DNA of 64,000 nucleotides. Origin: Pleurocapsa sp. PCC 7319 (GTDB lineage Bacteria > Cyanobacteriota > Cyanobacteriia > Cyanobacteriales > Xenococcaceae). The notes beneath the pieces were generated by a model that searched no databases, was not told the origin of the DNA, and was given only the letters and a program-made list of their open reading frames with translations. Positions 26,457 to 36,790 of this stretch are shown here, piece by piece (position 1 is the stretch's first letter; the number at the start of each line of letters is the position of its first letter). The position numbers were made by a program, and so were the translations under genes. The stretch is taken from positions 87,038 through 151,037 of the forward strand of contig NZ_KB235919.1 of NCBI RefSeq assembly GCF_000332195.1, written 5' to 3'.

Positions 26457-26592
26457 ACCATATTGTTTTCTACGTTCGCGTTGTATCTTAAGGGAAAAAT
26501 TAGCCTAGTTTTTCGCCTTAAGTTATCTTTATCCTTGGGCAATAACATTCTTAATTTATACTTAATTTTTAAAAGTAAATTAAAATATCCAA

Positions 26593-28116
26593 TCATATAC
26601 GCACCATCCAGAAGACTAAAATTAACATTAAGCTCATAACCCCAATTAAATGCTCAAATTTTTCGACTGCGCGAGGTAATTTGAGCATTAGCTTTTGGAA
26701 AATTAACAGATGTGCCAACCAGCCGATAGCGATAATTACTAACGATTTGGTAATATTAGCAACGGTATAAGCTTCGTAATAAATACCATTGGCTACAATT
26801 AATCCACCGAGTAGAATAACTATTGCTCGCCAAAGCCCAGAAGGAATTTTCTTCCCTCCGCTTCCCAGTTTCTTAGTTTCCTCACCAGTTTTAACCCTGT
26901 CATCATGAGATAATACAGGTTTTGAGCGGGGTAAAAAGACGAATTTAGCAAAAGTTATTGCTGTACCTACGGCGGCAACGTTCATCGCCATAACTTGCCA
27001 AGGTAAAAGGTTTTTGGTGGTTAATACCTTTGACCCAAAGCCAGACAGTAAAGGAAAACCAGAAATCGAAAAACTAGCAATAATTAAAGGGAGCCAAATT
27101 TTAGGATCAATTCCCTGTTCTTTTAATTCTTGAAAATTGCGACTTGGTAGGAAACCTGCAATTAAAAACAGTACGGATTTGACTAAGCCATGGGTGAGGG
27201 CATAAAAACCAGCTGCCACTGGCGCGGCAAGGACAAAACCTAATTGAGAAACGGTGCTAAATGCCAGAGTACGCTTAGTGTCCGCTGCAAATATAGCATA
27301 GCCTACTCCTAAGAGTGCTGTGCCAACACCAAAGATTTTCACAACCGGCTCAATTTCTTCCATCATCAACGCACAACGTACTAGAGGAAATACTCCAGCT
27401 TTAACCACCACTCCTGAAAGCATTGCTGATACCGGAGTTTCTGATTCTGAATGGGTTAAGGGCAACCATAGACCCGATACAAAAGTTCCTCCCTTAGCCA
27501 ATAATCCTAAAAAAATTAGGGCGATCGCTTCTGGGGGAGAATTGATCAAACCGTCAAATTGAAAGGAATTATTGGCTTTATATACTAGTATTGCCCCCAC
27601 CAGATAAAATAACATCGCTGTATTGCTGACAAAGAGATAGCGCAATCCTACCCAAATCGATTTGTCTGTGCGCGGATAAGCAATCAGCAAAAAAGCAGCA
27701 ATACTGATAACCTCTAATGCTACGTACAAACTAATAAAATCGGCACAGATAAAAGCAGCATTGACACTACCGTGCAGAATAACGATCTGCATATAAAAAA
27801 AAGCTTTTTTATTAGTTTGCCAACAGTAAAGAATAACTGCGATTGTTACCAGGGCGTTAGTTAAAATAAAGAAGCCACTCAATTGATCGACAATTAAAGT
27901 AACGCCGAAATTATCTAATAGCTGAATTAACTGTCCATCTGGCGAACCCGTTAAAAATATCTGTAAGGCATAGCTAGCCGAAAGTAATGCTATTACTACT
28001 GCTAGCCAACGAGCAAATTTGGGCAGTAGATAAATCACGAACCCAATAAAAAATGGTAGAGCAATCCAGATAATTGATAAAACCGGCGTGCTCTGGGCAA
28101 TTAGAGTATTGGTCAT
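26593..28116 (-). CDS. mnhD: Mrp proton-conducting subunit, MnhD paralog 2
   Basis: A 507-aa paralog of the previous gene, with the same conserved Glu/Lys-bearing helices (LYVALEVIS, TPVSAMLSGVVVKAG) and a distinct C-terminal loop (KTGEETKKLGSGGKK). With no full-length MrpA here, the two MnhD copies may fill the A and D positions. Its start overlaps mnhC by four bases. Blocks of the two genes are identical at DNA level for more than 60 bases, for example around 26157 and 27777. Confidence 0.9.
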   Translation of the reverse strand: MTNTLIAQSTPVLSIIWIALPFFIGFVIYLLPKFARWLAVVIALLSASYALQIFLTGSPDGQLIQLLDNFGVTLIVDQLSGFFILTNALVTIAVILYCWQTNKKAFFYMQIVILHGSVNAAFICADFISLYVALEVISIAAFLLIAYPRTDKSIWVGLRYLFVSNTAMLFYLVGAILVYKANNSFQFDGLINSPPEAIALIFLGLLAKGGTFVSGLWLPLTHSESETPVSAMLSGVVVKAGVFPLVRCALMMEEIEPVVKIFGVGTALLGVGYAIFAADTKRTLAFSTVSQLGFVLAAPVAAGFYALTHGLVKSVLFLIAGFLPSRNFQELKEQGIDPKIWLPLIIASFSISGFPLLSGFGSKVLTTKNLLPWQVMAMNVAAVGTAITFAKFVFLPRSKPVLSHDDRVKTGEETKKLGSGGKKIPSGLWRAIVILLGGLIVANGIYYEAYTVANITKSLVIIAIGWLAHLLIFQKLMLKLPRAVEKFEHLIGVMSLMLILVFWMVRI

Positions 28117-28448
28117 GGCGTATTATTGTCTTCGATCACGCTAGTTTCTAAAGTGGGATTATCTCTTGCTAACTTCATGACACACACCAGCATCAAAGCC
28201 TGAATGGAAAAGCCAATTACAATCGCTGTTAAGATAACGGCTTGGGGAACAGGATCGGCATAGGCTACATCCTTGGTGTCGGCAATAATTGGTGTGAATA
28301 AACCATCCCGTGATGCCACTAGTACGTAATAAGCAATCACCCCAGTGCTCATGATGTCCATCGAGATTATTTTCATCACTAGATTTTTCTTCAAGATAAT
28401 TCCTAAAAACCCGCACAACATGGTGATTAAAACAAAAGCTTCTAACAT
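28113..28448 (-). CDS. mnhC: Mrp antiporter subunit C (NuoK-like)
   Basis: A 111-aa protein with three membrane segments. DPVPQAVILTAIVIGFSIQALML (about residues 67-89) is the MnhC/NuoK signature. It is first of the contiguous mnh genes and is coupled to mnhD by an ATGA overlap. Confidence 0.9.
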   Translation of the reverse strand: MLEAFVLITMLCGFLGIILKKNLVMKIISMDIMSTGVIAYYVLVASRDGLFTPIIADTKDVAYADPVPQAVILTAIVIGFSIQALMLVCVMKLARDNPTLETSVIEDNNTP

Positions 28449-28545
28449 TGAAATTAGTCTGGTGGTTAATGTTTAGCTATCAAGATCAATAATCGCTAAC
28501 TATTAATTGCCAAAAATTAATCACTTTAACGATTATTGATGACTA

Positions 28546-28764
28546 TTAAATATTGTTGTTGATTAAAATTAGGAGGGGTAAAATCAAAGCAATACGTAAC
28601 ATAAGTTGGCTCACGAATTGCAATTCTGGTTCATTGGGAGTATCCACAGATAAAGCTTTAACATTGGAATTGTTCACATTGGGAATTATCAACAGGGCAG
28701 TTAATGTATAAGCAGTGAAAAAAAACCAAACTAAAGTATTTTTATCTGACGATAAATAATGCAT
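28546..28764 (-). CDS. Small two-span membrane protein, unknown
   Basis: A 72-aa frame with two hydrophobic helices (about residues 10-28 and 52-69) and a polar middle. It lies between the CPA2 antiporter and mnhC on the same strand, 36 bases after the former. It may be an accessory subunit. The ribosome binding site is weak and the family is not recognised. Confidence 0.5.
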   Translation of the reverse strand: MHYLSSDKNTLVWFFFTAYTLTALLIIPNVNNSNVKALSVDTPNEPELQFVSQLMLRIALILPLLILINNNI

Positions 28765-28800
28765 TGTATTCTAATTACTGATTACTGATTACTGGTTGTT

Positions 28801-30198
28801 CTACTCACTGGTTACTGGTTGTTCTACTAATTGTTCTTCCGCTTTAAAAGCAAAACGTAACAGAGGAGGAGCGATAAAAGTAGTTAGAATTACCATGATA
28901 ATAATTGCTGCTTGTAGAGGTTTATCCAAAACACCACTAGCTGCACCAATACCAGCGAAGACTAAACCGACTTCACCCCGAGGAATCATACCAATGCCAA
29001 TGGCTAAACGATTGATTTTCTCTTGACCAAAAATTGCCCAACCAGTAATAATTTTGCCGATAATAGCTACCACAATTAAGAAAGCTGCGATCACTAATCC
29101 TTGACGATTATCAGCACTAGTTGGATTCAAAACGCTGAGATCGACTCTCGCACCTACAGAGACAAAGAAGATAGGAACTAAAATGTCAGCAATAGGAATA
29201 ACCTGTTGGTCTAATTCTTTACGTTTGTCAGTTTCATCCAAGACTAAACCAGCAGCAAAAGCACCTAAAATTGCTTCAAGATGAATCGCATTAGCTAAAA
29301 ATGCCATTGAGAAAGCAAAGATCAAAGCAGGAATTACTAGTTTGCCTCTAGTTTGCAATTTTTCGGCGATCGCCACAAAGCTTTTATTAAAGAATTTACC
29401 TAAAAAGACCGAACCCAATAAGAAAGCTGTAGCACTAATAATTAAGTAAACTAAGTTGAGAACATCCACATCTCCAGTTTTGGCTAAACTAGCAACTACA
29501 GCTAACACAATAATTCCGAGAATGTCGTCAATAACTGCTGCGCCAACAATAATTTGACCTTCTGTAGATTTTAGCTGTCCCAACTCAGATAATACCTTAG
29601 ATGTAATTCCAATACTGGTAGCAGTTAATGCTGCCCCGGCAAATATCGCCGGAATAGTTGGCATATTAAAGATTAATACCAGTCCTACTGTACCAGCGAC
29701 AAAAGGAGCAACTACACCGACAACGGCAACGATCGCGGCTCGGACACCAACTTTTTGTAATTCTCTTAAATCCGATTCTAAACCGATTTCAAATAAGAGG
29801 ATAATTACTCCCAGTTCGGCTAAGACCGAGATTACCTCGCTTTGAGAAGTAAACACTTCCGAAATGCTTTCAGGATTTAAACCAGCAATCTGTTGCAAAA
29901 TAGTCATAACGACTGAATCGCTAGCAACTGCACCTGTTTCGGGAAACACCAATAAGTGTAATGCCGAAACCCCGACTACTACACCGGCAACTAATTCACC
30001 CAAGACAGGAGGTAAATCGACTAATTTAGAAAGTTCTCCCCCTAGTTTGCTTGCTAAATAGATAAAGACGAGACTTAATAAAACTCCTGCTAATACCATC
30101 GGCGCAGTTTCGGAACTGGGCTCAGTTGCTAACAACAAGTCGGAAAATACAAGATCGGGAGCTAATCCACTATTTAATAGTGATGCTAAATGGATCAT
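28801..30198 (-). CDS. CPA2-family Na+(K+)/H+ antiporter (NhaS/KefB type)
   Basis: A 465-aa protein with about 13 membrane segments and no RCK domain. Motifs of the CPA2 exchange core are present: GELVAGVVVGVSALHLL (about 66-82), LLFEIGLESDL, the GAAVIDDILGIIVLAV ion-binding Asp pair (near 219-234) and IGMIPRGEVGLVFAGIG. It exchanges Na+ or K+ for H+ at the cytoplasmic or thylakoid membrane. It lies between bicA and the Mrp genes in one direction, so it probably serves the same Na+ cycle. Its last codons fall in a short tandem repeat (ACTGGTTGTTCTACT twice). Confidence 0.9.
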   Translation of the reverse strand: MIHLASLLNSGLAPDLVFSDLLLATEPSSETAPMVLAGVLLSLVFIYLASKLGGELSKLVDLPPVLGELVAGVVVGVSALHLLVFPETGAVASDSVVMTILQQIAGLNPESISEVFTSQSEVISVLAELGVIILLFEIGLESDLRELQKVGVRAAIVAVVGVVAPFVAGTVGLVLIFNMPTIPAIFAGAALTATSIGITSKVLSELGQLKSTEGQIIVGAAVIDDILGIIVLAVVASLAKTGDVDVLNLVYLIISATAFLLGSVFLGKFFNKSFVAIAEKLQTRGKLVIPALIFAFSMAFLANAIHLEAILGAFAAGLVLDETDKRKELDQQVIPIADILVPIFFVSVGARVDLSVLNPTSADNRQGLVIAAFLIVVAIIGKIITGWAIFGQEKINRLAIGIGMIPRGEVGLVFAGIGAASGVLDKPLQAAIIIMVILTTFIAPPLLRFAFKAEEQLVEQPVTSE

Positions 30199-30334
30199 GG
30201 TTATTATTTACTCGGTTAAAGGATTATTCAAAAAAGGATTATTCAAATTAGAATCAAACTGAAATCAAAATGGGGCTTCGATTAATCAGAAGAACTGTCT
30301 TAATTAATCGAATTAATCGAAGCTGGCAGGCAAG

Positions 30335-32029
30335 TTAGCCAATAGCCTGGGGAGGAATTGTCCCGGGCTCGAAATCGCCAACGTTTTCGTCAACGTAATT
30401 GACTGCCTGTCTAAGAGCGGTAGTACGATCGCTGAGCAGATTTTGGTTAGGGACTATATCCATGACCCCCAACTTTCTTAACCGTTTTTCAGCTTGTCCG
30501 CTAACACCTACTAGAAATACTTGGCGGCCTTTTTCTACTGCCTCTTCAATGGCATTTTCTAGAGCCAAGGAGGATGTAACACCTAGAATAGGCACTTCAG
30601 ATAAGTCTAAAACTAACGCCTGATAATCATTGATTAAATTGTGTTCGCGAGAGATAGCTTTAGCTACACCAAAAATCATCGGGCCACTGAGATAGAATAA
30701 GAGTACGCGACCATTGGCTCTTTCTAATAAACCTTTCTCTTCACTATTCAGCTCAATCTCTTCATCATCATAAGTAACAGCTTTGACTTTATCCGCACGA
30801 TGGTTAGAAAGACGTTCGATAGTCAGAATATTGGCAACAAATACTCCAACGCCTACAGCCACAATCAAATCTACAAAAACTGTCAGGGCAATTACCCCAT
30901 ACATAATGACTGCTGCTTTGGGAGAAATTTTATGAGCGCGCTTGAGGAAACCCCAATCAACAATATCTAGACCCACCTTAAACGCAATACCAGCCAAAAC
31001 TGCACTGGGAATTACCGATAAATACTGGCTTAAACCCAAAACTACTACTAATAGAACTAAAGCACGGCTTAGACCAGATACAGCAGTTCGACCCCCAGAC
31101 TGGATATTAACCACTGTTCCCATAGTTGCCCCAGCACCAGCAATACCACCAAATAAACCAGAAACTAAATTACCGAGACCTTGTCCGATTAATTCTTTGT
31201 TGGAATTATGTTCTGTACGAGTTAAACTATCAGCTACTAGTGAAGTAAGTAAAGCATCAATACAACCCAACATAGCTAAAACTAATGCGTCAACCAACAT
31301 TGTTTGCAGTTGGGTAGCACTAAAAGTAGGTAACTGTATACTCGGTAAACCAACAGTTATCTCACCAATACGGCGGATATCGGCATCACCAAATATAAAT
31401 ATGGCAATAAAAGTTCCGACAATTAATGCCAGTAGCTGAGGAGGCAAAAATTTCTTTAATTTAGAAGGATAAAACAGCAGAATCGCAACAGTTAAAGCAG
31501 CTAATATAGTTTCAAGAGGATTAATATTTGCTATCAGTGTTGGCAAATTTTGTACTGTACCGATTACGCCACCTTTGGGACTAGCTTGCCCCAAAAATGG
31601 CGCGGTCTGTAAGATAATTAGAATTACCCCTATCCCTGACATAAAGCCAGAAATAACCGTATAGGGCATCAAGGTAACATATTTACCTAGTTTCAGGACT
31701 CCAAAAATTATTTGGAAAACTCCTGCTAGCATAACTACGGTAAATGCCATTGCTAAACCATTTTCTGGATTAGCAGCTGTAAGAGAGGCAATGACTGCGG
31801 TCATAACAACAGTCATGGGACCTGTGGGTTCGGAAATTAGAGTAGGAGTCCCTCCAAACAGGGCGGCAAAAAAGCCGACTAAAATCGCGCCCCATAACCC
31901 CGCAGAAGCTCCTGCACCAGAAGCAACCCCGAAGGTTAAAGCCATTGGTAAGGCGATAACTGCAGCAGTGATCCCGCCGAAGATATCGCCTTTTACGTTC
32001 CTGAAGTGAATCCTGTTAGTAATTGACAT
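30335..32029 (-). CDS. bicA: BicA-type Na+-dependent bicarbonate transporter (SulP family)
   Basis: A 564-aa protein: a SulP transport domain (about 1-400) and a cytosolic STAS domain (about 435-545). It follows the known BicA sequence closely from the start (GDIFGGITAAVIALPMAL), through GGTPTLISEPTGPMTVVMTA and DSLTRTEHNSNKELIGQG, to SGPMIFGVAKAI in the STAS domain. BicA is the high-flux, low-affinity Na+/HCO3- symporter of the cyanobacterial carbon-concentrating mechanism. It heads a minus-strand series bicA, CPA2 antiporter, mnhC-B, so Na+ entering with bicarbonate could be expelled by its neighbours. A 136-base gap to the antiporter leaves room for a second promoter. Confidence 0.95.
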   Translation of the reverse strand: MSITNRIHFRNVKGDIFGGITAAVIALPMALTFGVASGAGASAGLWGAILVGFFAALFGGTPTLISEPTGPMTVVMTAVIASLTAANPENGLAMAFTVVMLAGVFQIIFGVLKLGKYVTLMPYTVISGFMSGIGVILIILQTAPFLGQASPKGGVIGTVQNLPTLIANINPLETILAALTVAILLFYPSKLKKFLPPQLLALIVGTFIAIFIFGDADIRRIGEITVGLPSIQLPTFSATQLQTMLVDALVLAMLGCIDALLTSLVADSLTRTEHNSNKELIGQGLGNLVSGLFGGIAGAGATMGTVVNIQSGGRTAVSGLSRALVLLVVVLGLSQYLSVIPSAVLAGIAFKVGLDIVDWGFLKRAHKISPKAAVIMYGVIALTVFVDLIVAVGVGVFVANILTIERLSNHRADKVKAVTYDDEEIELNSEEKGLLERANGRVLLFYLSGPMIFGVAKAISREHNLINDYQALVLDLSEVPILGVTSSLALENAIEEAVEKGRQVFLVGVSGQAEKRLRKLGVMDIVPNQNLLSDRTTALRQAVNYVDENVGDFEPGTIPPQAIG

Positions 32030-32140
32030 GAAAAAAGTTGGGAATGTTATCTTAGTGAATTTTACTATGTTTTAAGCTTTTAATATTGACAAAAGAGCAA
32101 AATCTATGGTACATACAAAAATCTATGATAGGCACGAAAA

Positions 32141-32356
32141 TCATAGTGATGACTCAACTGTAGAAATATAAATTTGGTAAACACCCAAAATTAAGATTCC
32201 AATCAGCCATCGAAATAAGGAAGGGCTAGAAAAGTAGCTCCAAGCCAAAATAATCAGACCAGCAGCAGCTATAGCTAATCGATATACTTCTTCTGTCGTT
32301 TTAAGACAGACCCTGAATATTGCTAGTCCTAAGAGAAACAGAATGCAGTATGTCAT
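32141..32356 (-). CDS. Small two- or three-span membrane protein, unknown
   Basis: A 71-aa hydrophobic protein with helices at about 3-17, 27-41 and 47-63. It lies just upstream of bicA on the same strand (111-base gap) and downstream of the sensor kinase. No family recognised. The location suggests a link to bicA or to the kinase. Confidence 0.5.
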   Translation of the reverse strand: MTYCILFLLGLAIFRVCLKTTEEVYRLAIAAAGLIILAWSYFSSPSLFRWLIGILILGVYQIYISTVESSL

Positions 32357-32538
32357 TAGATTAAACAGTTTCTTGAGTTTGCTGATTATTTGATAGATTT
32401 AAATCTATTGTAATTTTTTTATTATTGATTTAAGTCTATATATAAATCCTACAACAATAATTGAAAAAAGCAATACCCAGAGCTTAAAGTTTTTTTTATC
32501 TAATCAATAAAAATATCTTGTGGGAATGGAGTAATTAG

Positions 32539-34035
32539 TTATGATTCAGTATTTTCGTCAACTGCTAATACTGTTTTTAAAGGCACAGTCAAGGTAAAAC
32601 TAGAACCCATTCCCAACTGACTATATAATTCAATCTTTCCTCTATGAGATTGAGCGATCGCCTGAACAATAGATAAGCCCAATCCTGCGCCATTGGAACT
32701 CCTACGACTATTGGCAGCACGGGCAAAACGCTGAAAAATCCGCTTTTGATCGGCCAGGGCAATCCCTGTACCCGTATCACTTACCCAAAAGTGAGCGTGA
32801 TCCTGAGATGAAGATGAACCGAGGGTAATGGTGTCGGTTTCGGATGTATGCTGAGTGGCATTGACTGCTAAATTCATTATTGCTTGGGTAATTTTCTGGC
32901 GATCGGCGATCAGGGTACCGCTGCCTTTTGTTTCCAATTGCCAATGGCGATCGGCAAGAGCTTGGGCTTTGCTATAGAGTTCGTCGGTAAACTTCTCAAC
33001 ATCAATAGTTTCTAGCTGCAGGAACTCTTGTTTTTCTACTTTAGTTAACAGAATCAAATCTTCCACAAACCGTGTCATGCGATCGAGTTCGTCCAAAACT
33101 AAGGCGATCGTTTCTGCTCTTTCCTGAGGATCATCTTCAAGTAATTCTAAGTGACCGCGAATAATTGTAATCGGCGTTCGTAATTCATGACCTGCATTAT
33201 TAATAAACTCTCGTTGAGTGATAAATGATGCCTCCAGACGATCCATCATGCGATTAAAAGTTGCGGCTAATTCTCCCATCTCGCCGTGACCTTGTATTTG
33301 AATTCTCTGACTGAGATCGTTGTCACTAATTAAACGAGCAGTATTCATCAAATTACGTATGGGCTTTAAAACTCTTCCTACAGCTACCCAAGCCAAAATT
33401 ACTCCTAAAATAAAAGCTACAACTAATACTTGGATCACAATCTTGACCGCAGCCAGGACTTCTTCCCGTTCTCCATCAGTTATTTGAACCACAATTAAAA
33501 CGCCAGCAACTTGACCATTAATAACTATTGGTTCAGATTTATAAAACAAATCGCCAAATTGCTTATCTTTAACTATATTTTCTTGTCTATTAGGTTTTTC
33601 AGTCTGAGCCAACCTGTGAAGCAATTGAGAATCGCGATTAATAACTTGAGGTAGTCCTATGGGACTGGAACGATAAAATTGACCATTAATTGTGCCTATG
33701 AGAAAAGTCTTATCAGCAGGTACTTTGTAGCGTAAAAATTGATTAAAAATATCGGCAGCTTTTTCTTGGGGAGTTATTTCTGTTGAAGAATTTGCTGAGT
33801 CCACAAATTTTTGAAACGATTCTAATTCTTCTCCGAGATCCTCTCTGACCCTTTCGTCTACCTGTATAAATACTAATCTCGTAAAAATGGGAATTGATAA
33901 TCCTACGAGTAGGGACGTCAACAAGATATACCAGAAAAAGATTCTAGTTCTAGCTTCCCAGAAAAAGCCTTGGGAAAAACCAGAAGTAGTTTTGATAGAT
34001 TTACCGACTTTAGTTTGTGGTAGTTGCACAAGCAA
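32539..34035 (-). CDS. Membrane sensor histidine kinase
   Basis: About 498 aa. TM1 at about 33-55, an extracytoplasmic sensor (about 56-190), TM2 at about 196-220, HAMP (about 220-272), HisKA with phosphoacceptor H283 in NAGHELRTP, then an ATPase with NLAVNATQH, DTGTGIAL and GAGLGLSIV boxes. It is a class I kinase of the EnvZ/PhoR type. No regulator adjoins it; the lone receiver (14 kb) or the edge regulator (1-106) could be partners. The start is TTG 34035 or GTG 34029. It is divergent from lon with a 175-base spacer. The sensed signal is unknown. Confidence 0.9.
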   Translation of the reverse strand: MLVQLPQTKVGKSIKTTSGFSQGFFWEARTRIFFWYILLTSLLVGLSIPIFTRLVFIQVDERVREDLGEELESFQKFVDSANSSTEITPQEKAADIFNQFLRYKVPADKTFLIGTINGQFYRSSPIGLPQVINRDSQLLHRLAQTEKPNRQENIVKDKQFGDLFYKSEPIVINGQVAGVLIVVQITDGEREEVLAAVKIVIQVLVVAFILGVILAWVAVGRVLKPIRNLMNTARLISDNDLSQRIQIQGHGEMGELAATFNRMMDRLEASFITQREFINNAGHELRTPITIIRGHLELLEDDPQERAETIALVLDELDRMTRFVEDLILLTKVEKQEFLQLETIDVEKFTDELYSKAQALADRHWQLETKGSGTLIADRQKITQAIMNLAVNATQHTSETDTITLGSSSSQDHAHFWVSDTGTGIALADQKRIFQRFARAANSRRSSNGAGLGLSIVQAIAQSHRGKIELYSQLGMGSSFTLTVPLKTVLAVDENTES

Positions 34036-34210
34036 AAAATGAAGTAATAATTTTCAACTTAGCATTCGATCATACAGATAGAGATTAATCTAAAATTTAA
34101 TACTTCTCACAACATCCTCAAGTTTTCTGTCTATTTTGGAGTTAAGAAAGCAGATTGTGCAAATTTGACAAATTGTCATTAAGTGTTGATCTTCAGTTGC
34201 AGGAGGTTAT

Positions 34211-36790
34211 ATGCTCTATCCTGCTCCTCTATTTTTTAACCGACCAAACAAACTAGAAACTAGTATTTTGCTGCCTTTGCGTAATGTAGTTCTGTTACCT
34301 GGAATTACTTTACCAGTAGTAGCCGGCAAACCGCGTTCTGTTGCTGCGGTGGAATCTGCTATGCTTACGGAAACTAAACGACTGGTTGTAACTGCGATTC
34401 GTCCTGAAGCTCGACGAAGAATAGAAGAATTAGAAACTAGTCGCCAAACATCAGAGATTGATGAGACTCCTCAATCTACTCAATCTAAATTCGTAGAAGT
34501 TGAAAGCCTTGAAGAAATTTATCCTGTAGCAACTCTAGCAGTTATTCATAAGATGAGTCGTTTGCCTATAGGTCCAATTCAACTCATTATTGAAGGTATA
34601 GAACGAGTTGAGATCGTTGAATTAGTTGAGACTAGCCCTACATATAAAGTCAACTACAAACGATTGCCAGCAGTCAATCAACAAGATGCGATCTCTAAAG
34701 GTACAGATGAACAAACTTTAGAGGCTTTAACCCAAGCAATCAAGTCTCTCTGGACGGAAGCAGCAACTATAAATCCACGATTTCCTGAAGAACTTTTAGG
34801 AGTTTTAATCAAAAGTACCGAACCAGCTCAGTTAGCTTATCAAACCTCTGTATTGCTAGAACAAGACGTTATTACTAGCCAAGAATTGTTAGAGGAGGAA
34901 AATCTCGAAAAATTGCTGCGTCCAATCCTCACAGATTTACAAAAAGCAATTGAAGTTCAAAAGCTACAAGGACAAATTTTAGGCGAAACTAAAAAAGAGA
35001 TCGACCAGCAGCAGAAAGAATTCTTTTTACGCCAGCAACTCAAAAAAATTCAGGAAGAATTAGGGGATACAGATTCAGATACCCAAGAAATTGCCGAGTT
35101 GCGATCGCGTCTGGCAGCAGCAGATTTACCAAAAATAGTCGAAAAGCAAGTTAAACGGGAATTAGACCGCTTAGAAAGAGTTACTAGTGCTTCTGCTGAA
35201 GGAGGAGTAATTCGTACCTATCTAGACTGGTTATTAGAAATGCCTTGGCGGCAGCAAGTAGAAGATAATCTCGATTTAGATAATGCTCGAATTATTTTAG
35301 ATGAAGATCATTATGGCTTGGAGAAAATCAAAGAACGAATTATCGAACATTTAGCTACTTTTAAACTGAAAAAACTAACTCAACAGCAGTTAGTGTCACC
35401 ATCAGCTAATAAAACTCCCCAGTCATACACCGTAGGTACGGTAATTTGTTTTGCCGGACCTCCAGGTGTGGGTAAAACTAGTTTAGGTCAGTCGATCGCC
35501 CGGACATTAGGCAGACCATTCGAGCGTATTAGTTTAGGTGGATTGAGGGATGAAGCTGAACTACGGGGTCATCGTCGTACCTATATTGGGGCGATGCCTG
35601 GTCGTATTGTCCAAGCCCTTCATCGAGCCGAAGTTAGAAATCCCGTGATTATGTTGGATGAATTAGATAAAGTCGGGATGGATTATCGTGGCGATCCGGC
35701 TTCGGTATTATTAGAAATTCTCGACCCTCAGCAAAATCATAGTTTCCGAGATCTCTACTTAGATTTAAATTTTGATCTTTCTCAAGTGCTGTTTATTGGC
35801 ACGGCTAACGATCTGTCTCATATTCCCGCACCTCTACTAGATCGTCTAGAAATTATTGAATTGTCTGGTTATTCTCCAGAGGAAAAACTGAAAATTGCGG
35901 ACCAATATCTTCTACCTCGACAAATTACTAAAGCAGGACTACCAGAGGATGCGGTGAAGCTTCCCTCATCGACATTGAAATTGATTGTCGAATACTATAC
36001 TCACGAAGCAGGAGTAAGAAAACTAGAACAGCAACTAGGTAATCTGTGTCGTAAAGTTGCCGTCTGCCATGCTCAAGGCAAAACTCATTCCCAGCTAATT
36101 CATCCCGAACAATTAGAAGAATTTCTAGGTGCCAGACAATTTCTTCAATCAAAAATACGTTCAGCAAGTAAATTGGGTGTCGCTACTGGTCTAGCCTGGA
36201 CATTACAGGGAGGGGAAATTTTATTTATCGAAGCCGTACTCTTACCCCAAGGAAAAGACTTAATCTTAACCGGTCAATTGGGAGAAGTTATGCAGGAATC
36301 GGCTGAAATTGCCCGTTCCTATGTATGGTCACGATCGCGATCATTGGGTATTGATCTAAATGTCTTTAAAGCCAATGGCTTGCACATTCACGTTCCTTCA
36401 GGCGCGATTCCCAAAGATGGTCCTTCAGCTGGCATAACTATGGTAACAGCGATCGCCTCTTTATTAATGGATAATCCGGTTCGCAACGATACCGCTATGA
36501 CAGGAGAAATTAATCTTAGTGGCGAAGTCTTACCCATTGGTGGCGTACGGGAAAAAGTTTTAGCTGCTCATCGCGCAGGGATTAAGCGAGTTTTGCTACC
36601 TCGACACAACGAAAAAGATTTAGTTGATGTTCCAGTAGATGTACGTCAGCAAATAGAATTTGTTTTTTGCGATCGCATAGAACAAGTGTTAACTAAGGTC
36701 CTAGTAAATCCACAGGGGGTTGAGTCTAATGGCAAAAATGGCAATGATGGGGGAACCCAAGTTATGGAAGCTAGATATGATGGAAATTGA
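34211..36790 (+). CDS. lon: ATP-dependent Lon protease (LonA)
   Basis: An 859-aa protein with full LonA architecture: LON substrate domain (about 19-240), coiled coil (about 240-320), AAA+ module with Walker A GPPGVGKT (416-423) and MLDELDKVG as Walker B, and a protease domain with the Ser-Lys dyad S739 (DGPSAGIT) and K782 (GGVREKV). AGGAGG at 34201-34206 is 4 bases before the ATG, the strongest ribosome binding site in the window. Lon degrades misfolded and regulatory proteins. From general knowledge most studied cyanobacteria lack LonA, so this may be an acquired gene. The pentapeptide gene overlaps its end. Confidence 0.96.
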   Translation: MLYPAPLFFNRPNKLETSILLPLRNVVLLPGITLPVVAGKPRSVAAVESAMLTETKRLVVTAIRPEARRRIEELETSRQTSEIDETPQSTQSKFVEVESLEEIYPVATLAVIHKMSRLPIGPIQLIIEGIERVEIVELVETSPTYKVNYKRLPAVNQQDAISKGTDEQTLEALTQAIKSLWTEAATINPRFPEELLGVLIKSTEPAQLAYQTSVLLEQDVITSQELLEEENLEKLLRPILTDLQKAIEVQKLQGQILGETKKEIDQQQKEFFLRQQLKKIQEELGDTDSDTQEIAELRSRLAAADLPKIVEKQVKRELDRLERVTSASAEGGVIRTYLDWLLEMPWRQQVEDNLDLDNARIILDEDHYGLEKIKERIIEHLATFKLKKLTQQQLVSPSANKTPQSYTVGTVICFAGPPGVGKTSLGQSIARTLGRPFERISLGGLRDEAELRGHRRTYIGAMPGRIVQALHRAEVRNPVIMLDELDKVGMDYRGDPASVLLEILDPQQNHSFRDLYLDLNFDLSQVLFIGTANDLSHIPAPLLDRLEIIELSGYSPEEKLKIADQYLLPRQITKAGLPEDAVKLPSSTLKLIVEYYTHEAGVRKLEQQLGNLCRKVAVCHAQGKTHSQLIHPEQLEEFLGARQFLQSKIRSASKLGVATGLAWTLQGGEILFIEAVLLPQGKDLILTGQLGEVMQESAEIARSYVWSRSRSLGIDLNVFKANGLHIHVPSGAIPKDGPSAGITMVTAIASLLMDNPVRNDTAMTGEINLSGEVLPIGGVREKVLAAHRAGIKRVLLPRHNEKDLVDVPVDVRQQIEFVFCDRIEQVLTKVLVNPQGVESNGKNGNDGGTQVMEARYDGN

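Noticed and set aside
30942-31439. 165-codon frame antisense to bicA
   Set aside because: Proline/threonine-rich shadow of a strongly conserved transporter gene on the other strand.
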